Positions 4,954 to 8,484 of a stretch of DNA of 8,484 nucleotides are shown here, in pieces. This DNA is from CAYXVB01 sp964467785. Its GTDB lineage: Bacteria; Bdellovibrionota; UBA1018. The notes below the pieces were generated by a model. It saw only the letters and a list, made by a program, of their open reading frames with translations. It did not search any database and was not told the origin of the DNA. The first letter of the stretch is position 1, and every line of letters begins with the position of its first letter. The translations under genes and the position numbers were made by a program. Location: positions 1 through 8,484 of the forward strand of contig CAYXVB010000156.1 of assembly GCA_964467785.1 (NCBI GenBank), read 5' to 3'.

Positions 4954-7023
4954 ATGCTGGAAACCCCGGTGATGAATACCGTCCAAAGCCCCCAATCCTC
5001 CGTTGCTGCTCCAGCGACGGGCGGAACCGGCGACGACGCGGCTTCGCTCGTTTTCGTTCCCGGCCCAGGCCAGCAGCTCTCGCTGGCCGCGTTCCACCAG
5101 CTCGCCGGAAATCTCGCCGGTTATCCCTTTGTCAAAGTAGTGTTCGAGCGCGCGACCTCGCGACTGCATTTCCTCAACAACAAGCGCTTCCCGTTCCACT
5201 CCGATTACATCGCGGAAAAGTTACTCGGGATTCCGGGTGCCGAAGTGGATGCCCGCATCGACGAGTACAACCAGGTTTTCTATCACGATGCGGAACGTCC
5301 CAATCTCCTGGGCATCGTCGCGCTGCACACCCAGAAAGACGGCGGACGGTTCTACACGCTCGAGACTGTCGAGATCGACACGATGGACGAGCCGATGATC
5401 CGCGCTTTTTTCCAGGCCGTCAAAGCCGGGCTCGACGCCAAGCTGCCGATCCTTTTCAAACCCGCGAGCCATTATCAGGAGCACTTGATCCGGCAGATCC
5501 CGCCGTCGGAGATCCCGCGCGTCTATAATCACGAGATTTTCGCCTCGGCCCGTTACATCGCGCTCAATCCGGGCAAGGCCCACGGTCGCCTGCGCGCGTT
5601 CCGCTCGGAGGATGAGTACCGCCGGGCGCTTCCCACGATCCAGTGGCACGATATCGTGGTCATGCATCGGGTGCCGGACGACCTGCCGCGAGTGGCGGGC
5701 ATCATCAATGCCCATCACACGACGCCGCTTTCGCACACCAACGTGCTCGCCGCTGGGTGGCACGTCCCCAATGCGATCCAGCTCGGCATCTTCCAAAAGA
5801 TCGAATCCGAGGCCTTGAACGGCCAATGGGTCGACTTCGAGGTCGATGCCCAGCAGCCCGAGATTTCGCTCGTCAAGAGCGAGCGCGGAGCCGATACCGC
5901 GAGCCGTCCGGTATGGTCGATCAATCGCGTCCAGATGGAGGAGCCGGAGATCGCCCATATCCCGATCGTGAGTCTGGACCGCCTGCGCATGAGCGATCGA
6001 CATCGCTACGGCACCAAGGCCGCCAATCTGGGCGAGCTCAAGCATGTGCTCGAGCGGGGCTCCGAACGGCTTACCGGTTTTTACCGCATCAAGCGCCCGC
6101 CGCGGCCGAACCTTCTTCCGTACCTCGCCGAGCGCCTCGGCTACCCCGAGACCGCCACGCCGCCGGAGCTTTCGCGCGCCTCGCTCGAGTTTCTTCGATC
6201 CAAGCTGCAGATCCCGCGCGGCATCGCCATTCCGTTCTCGCTTCAGATGGAGGCGTTAGGCTCTTCTTGGCGCGTGCAGCAGACCATCGGCAAGCTCAAG
6301 ATGGCGCTCGAGCTCAATGCCGCGGCCCAGATCGACTCGCTCTGCATCGACCTCCAGAATCAGATCCGGCACACCCGCTTCTCCGAGCGCCTGCGCGAGA
6401 AGATCGACGCCCAGATCGCCGAGCACCTTGGCGGCGTGGAGCGCTTTGTCGTCCGCTCGTCTTCCAATGCGGAGGATCTCGAGAATTTCTCGGCCGCTGG
6501 CATCTACGAGTCGATCAACCACTGCACCAGCGCGGAAGCCATTTTCCAAGCCATCAAAGAAGTCTGGGCCTCGCTCGTCTCGCCTCGCTCGATCCGCCTG
6601 CGCCAAGAGGTCGGTATCCCGCTCGACGCCTGCTACATGGGCGTGATCGTGCAGGAGGAGGTCCCGGCCGACATGGGCGGCGTGATGGTTACGACGAATC
6701 CAATGAACCGCGCGGATTTCCGTAACGTCTACATCAACGTCAGCTCGCATTCGGCGATCGATATCGTGCAGGGGACGGAAGTCCCTTACCAATATCTCTA
6801 CAATACCGTCGAAGGCGGCGGGCGCACCCTCTCGATCGGTCAGGGCAGTGAGGACCTCGCCGATGAGCAAAAGCTCTCGCTCGAGGATCTGGCGCTCGCG
6901 GGCCGCCTGCTGCAGGCGCACTTTTCGCCGGACTACACCTTTGGCTCGCCCGTGGACATCGAGTGGGTCGCCAATGCCGAAGGACTCTTCATCCTCCAGC
7001 TCCGACCCTTTGCGCGGGCTTGA
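4954..7023 (+). CDS. ATP-grasp/phosphohistidine dikinase with the domain order of glucan water dikinase
   Basis: A 689-residue protein of the PEP synthase / pyruvate phosphate dikinase superfamily, which moves phosphate from ATP through a histidine to a substrate. The N-terminal ~230 residues match no domain I can name. A swivelling phosphohistidine domain follows, with the motif TTPLSHTNVLA and expected phosphorylated His261. The C-terminal half (about 350-689) is the ATP-grasp domain: GTKAANLGEL with Lys355, RSSSNAEDLENF with Arg501, Gly516 and Glu519 in GIYES, a DMGGVMVTTNP segment (573-583), DIEW (668-671) and LQLRP (681-685). The PEP/pyruvate-binding barrel is absent, so the acceptor is probably not pyruvate. 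The order His domain then ATP-grasp is that of plant glucan water dikinases. The start is ATG 4954, with GAGG 10 bases upstream; ATG 4972, preceded by GGAAA, is a real alternative. It follows a terminator and is probably transcribed alone. Confidence 0.88.
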   Translation: MLETPVMNTVQSPQSSVAAPATGGTGDDAASLVFVPGPGQQLSLAAFHQLAGNLAGYPFVKVVFERATSRLHFLNNKRFPFHSDYIAEKLLGIPGAEVDARIDEYNQVFYHDAERPNLLGIVALHTQKDGGRFYTLETVEIDTMDEPMIRAFFQAVKAGLDAKLPILFKPASHYQEHLIRQIPPSEIPRVYNHEIFASARYIALNPGKAHGRLRAFRSEDEYRRALPTIQWHDIVVMHRVPDDLPRVAGIINAHHTTPLSHTNVLAAGWHVPNAIQLGIFQKIESEALNGQWVDFEVDAQQPEISLVKSERGADTASRPVWSINRVQMEEPEIAHIPIVSLDRLRMSDRHRYGTKAANLGELKHVLERGSERLTGFYRIKRPPRPNLLPYLAERLGYPETATPPELSRASLEFLRSKLQIPRGIAIPFSLQMEALGSSWRVQQTIGKLKMALELNAAAQIDSLCIDLQNQIRHTRFSERLREKIDAQIAEHLGGVERFVVRSSSNAEDLENFSAAGIYESINHCTSAEAIFQAIKEVWASLVSPRSIRLRQEVGIPLDACYMGVIVQEEVPADMGGVMVTTNPMNRADFRNVYINVSSHSAIDIVQGTEVPYQYLYNTVEGGGRTLSIGQGSEDLADEQKLSLEDLALAGRLLQAHFSPDYTFGSPVDIEWVANAEGLFILQLRPFARA

Positions 7024-7026
7024 TCC

Positions 7027-7326
7027 TTAACTTTGGGGGGAGCTGTACTGGACGCCTACCCGGAGCGAGTATTCCTCGACGGTCTGGCTCCAGCGGACTT
7101 CCGCTTCGCGGGCGGCTTCATTCTCGAAGTGGATTCGGAGGCGGGCGCCGACCTGCAAACGCGGAGCGAGCGAGAGGACCAGGCCGCAACCGGAGAGGCT
7201 CTCGTCGATGGCCAGGCCGATCAGCCCCGCAGGGGCGCTGTCCCCGGCTCCGATGAGCTCGACGGTGACCAGCAGGGGAGGATCAAGGCGATTGCGGACC
7301 TGGCTTCGTCGATTGTCATGAGCCAT
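7027..7326 (-). CDS. Single-domain PilZ protein (predicted c-di-GMP receptor)
   Basis: A 99-residue cytoplasmic protein that is essentially one PilZ domain. Both ligand-binding motifs are present: RxxxR as R7-SQV-R11 near the N-terminus and DxSxxG as DESLSG (41-46). The rest fits the beta-barrel pattern, ending with the VGVQY strand. Proteins of this kind bind cyclic di-GMP and alter motility, surface structures or enzyme activity through protein contacts; the partner is not evident here. The start at 7326 puts RxxxR at residue 7, the usual place; its ribosome site is weak (GAG very close to the ATG). The gene converges on the dikinase with only 3 bases between stop codons, and its own promoter should lie in the AT-rich stretch about 7360-7390. 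Confidence 0.8.
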   Translation of the reverse strand: MAHDNRRSQVRNRLDPPLLVTVELIGAGDSAPAGLIGLAIDESLSGCGLVLSLAPRLQVGARLRIHFENEAAREAEVRWSQTVEEYSLRVGVQYSSPQS

Positions 7327-7403
7327 TTCTCAATGGTAGCCGGGACTTCGCGCTTTGGAAACGTTTTAAATTCGAGTCGTTTACATAATTCCGAAGTGAA
7401 TAG

Positions 7404-7425
7404 GGCTGAGCCATCGGCTCGAGCC
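7404..7425. repeat. Two adjacent GGCT-AGCC palindromes
   Basis: GGCT-G-AGCC (7404-7412) and GGCT-CG-AGCC (7416-7425) stand about one helical turn apart in the 211-bp gap between the divergent PilZ and transporter genes. They could be a double operator, or alternative hairpins since GAGCC (7408-7412) also pairs with GGCTC (7416-7420). No T-run follows, so a terminator is unlikely. Confidence 0.35.
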
Positions 7426-7537
7426 TGATCGGACGGGGCAAGGGCGCTCTACGAGCTTTGAATGGCGTTTGAGGCCCCTTGGGCATACCGACGGCCAAGA
7501 TTGCCGGCGCGCCCTGAGCAAGGTATGGTCCCCGGCG

Positions 7538-8484
7538 ATGTCTTCCCACCGCTTTGTCCGGATCTATTACGTCTTCACCTTTTTTTTCACGATGCTGTTT
7601 TGGCTGCCCGTGTTCTATGAGTTCCAAAAGCGCTTGGGCCTGAGCGATAGCCAAATCTTCGGCATCCAGGGAATCTACTCGGTGCTCTTTGTCCTGCTCG
7701 AGATCCCGACCGGGCTTTTCGCCGACGTGCTCGGCCGACGGACCAGCATCCTAGCCGGAGCGGCCACTTTGGTCGTGGCCAACCTGCTTCCGGTGGTGGC
7801 CCCTGGCGCTTCGCCCGGGATGAAGTTCGCGTTGATGCTGGCGCATTTTTTTGGCGTGGCCGTGGCCCGCTCTTTTGTCTCGGGCGCGACGAGCGCCTAT
7901 GTTTACGATTTTTTAGAGCGGGAAGGCAAGGCGTCCGAGTATAAAGAAGTCGAAGGCAACGCCCGGGCGATCTCGTTGGCGGGCAAGGTGGTGTTCTGGA
8001 TCGGCGTGGGCGCGATGATGGAATGGCAGCTGACGCTGCCGTATTCATTGACGGCCGGATCGGCGTTGCTGGCCTTTGGCGTGGCGTTATTTCTTCCGGA
8101 GGATGCGAAGTTCCGCGTTGCGCGGCCCGGCGAAACTGTCGTCGCGGACTCCCGCGCGCGGCGTTTTGTGAGCGAGCTGGGAGGCGCGGTTCGGGTGCTC
8201 GTGGCGTCGCCCTTCTTGCTTTGGGTGATCGTGCAAGGACTGTTTCTGTTCGTCGTCGGACGGATGGTCGAGGTGAACCTCTTTCAGCCGCTGCTGCAGG
8301 AAAAGTCCGTGCCTCTGGCCTGGCACGGCGCCGTGCTCTCGCTCATGACGTTGTTCGAGGCGGCGTGCTCGTCGCAAAGCGCGCAACGGTGGCTTGAGCG
8401 CTTTGGCAACCTCAACGCCGTGTTCGGTACGACCGCGCTTCTCGCGTTGAGTATCCTGCCCATGGCCTTTGGCGGACTGGCCGG
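7538..8484 (+). CDS. Major facilitator superfamily (MFS) transporter, N-terminal part
   Basis: The first ~315 codons are present; the frame is still open at the right edge. It is an inner-membrane transporter of the major facilitator superfamily, normally 12 membrane helices and about 400 residues. Hydrophobic helices begin at once (about 8-26), followed by another ending in EIPTG (55-59), the MFS motif-A-like loop ADVLGRR (62-68), and further helices at about 70-88, 96-116 and 146-163. A charged stretch around 195-210 suits the start of the central cytoplasmic loop. The EIPTG-AD-GRR signature is common among uncharacterised and drug-efflux-like members; the substrate cannot be predicted. The ATG at 7538 is chosen because it gives a complete first helix; the nearest purine-rich site, AAGG at 7520-7523, is rather distant. 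It is divergent from the PilZ gene. Confidence 0.88.
   Translation, partial: MSSHRFVRIYYVFTFFFTMLFWLPVFYEFQKRLGLSDSQIFGIQGIYSVLFVLLEIPTGLFADVLGRRTSILAGAATLVVANLLPVVAPGASPGMKFALMLAHFFGVAVARSFVSGATSAYVYDFLEREGKASEYKEVEGNARAISLAGKVVFWIGVGAMMEWQLTLPYSLTAGSALLAFGVALFLPEDAKFRVARPGETVVADSRARRFVSELGGAVRVLVASPFLLWVIVQGLFLFVVGRMVEVNLFQPLLQEKSVPLAWHGAVLSLMTLFEAACSSQSAQRWLERFGNLNAVFGTTALLALSILPMAFGGLA

Noticed and set aside
5221..6045. Long minus-strand frame of 274 codons inside the dikinase gene
   Set aside because: The plus frame carries the phosphohistidine and ATP-grasp motifs; the minus frame mirrors its codon bias.
5643..6725. Long plus-strand frame of 360 codons inside the dikinase gene
   Set aside because: It is an out-of-frame shadow rich in Arg, Ala and Pro; the dikinase motifs are all in the other frame.
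7587..8048. Minus-strand frame of 153 codons at the right end
   Set aside because: It is antisense to the MFS transporter, which shows the EIPTG and ADVLGRR signatures; the minus frame is Arg/Pro-rich with no motif.

Overview
The window is high-GC bacterial DNA packed with protein genes, and both edge genes are cut off. The gene mix suggests a Gram-negative bacterium of the Bdellovibrionota / former Deltaproteobacteria type: a V4R-domain sensor kinase, a membrane-bound DJ-1/PfpI protein, a prepilin-like surface protein, a glucan-dikinase-like enzyme and a PilZ protein. This placement is an inference from gene content only and is weak. I saw no rRNA, tRNA, CRISPR array, transposase or other mobile element.

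Layout. (a) 1-718, minus: N-terminal part of a thiamine-diphosphate enzyme of the acetolactate synthase type, running off the left edge. (b) 695-2485, plus: a membrane histidine kinase with an N-terminal V4R sensor domain. Its start overlaps the start of gene a, so each promoter must lie inside the other gene. (c) 2337-3686, minus: a membrane protein with two DJ-1/PfpI (GlxA-like) domains, tail-to-tail with the kinase and overlapping it by 149 bp. (d) 3687-3846: a regulatory-looking gap with two perfect inverted repeats. (e) 3847-4446 and 4451-4810, plus: a prepilin-like protein followed in another frame by a Cys-containing segment with no export signal of its own; probably one gene split by a frameshift. 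(f) 4811-4953: a rho-independent terminator, then an AT-rich promoter region with a 15-bp palindrome and competing hairpins just before the next start codon. (g) 4954-7023, plus: a large ATP-grasp/phosphohistidine dikinase with the phosphohistidine domain before the ATP-grasp domain and no PEP-binding barrel. (h) 7027-7326, minus: a single-domain PilZ protein with both c-di-GMP-binding motifs. (i) 7538-8484, plus: the N-terminal part of a major facilitator superfamily (MFS) transporter, cut by the right edge.

No single pathway joins these genes; strands alternate almost gene by gene, so most are probably transcribed alone. Signal-related functions recur (V4R kinase, PilZ receptor) and three products are membrane-bound. 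The most notable items are the dikinase with an unrecognised N-terminal region, the V4R kinase with no partner regulator in view, the tandem DJ-1 membrane protein whose second domain has no cysteine, and the probable frameshift in the pilin-like gene.
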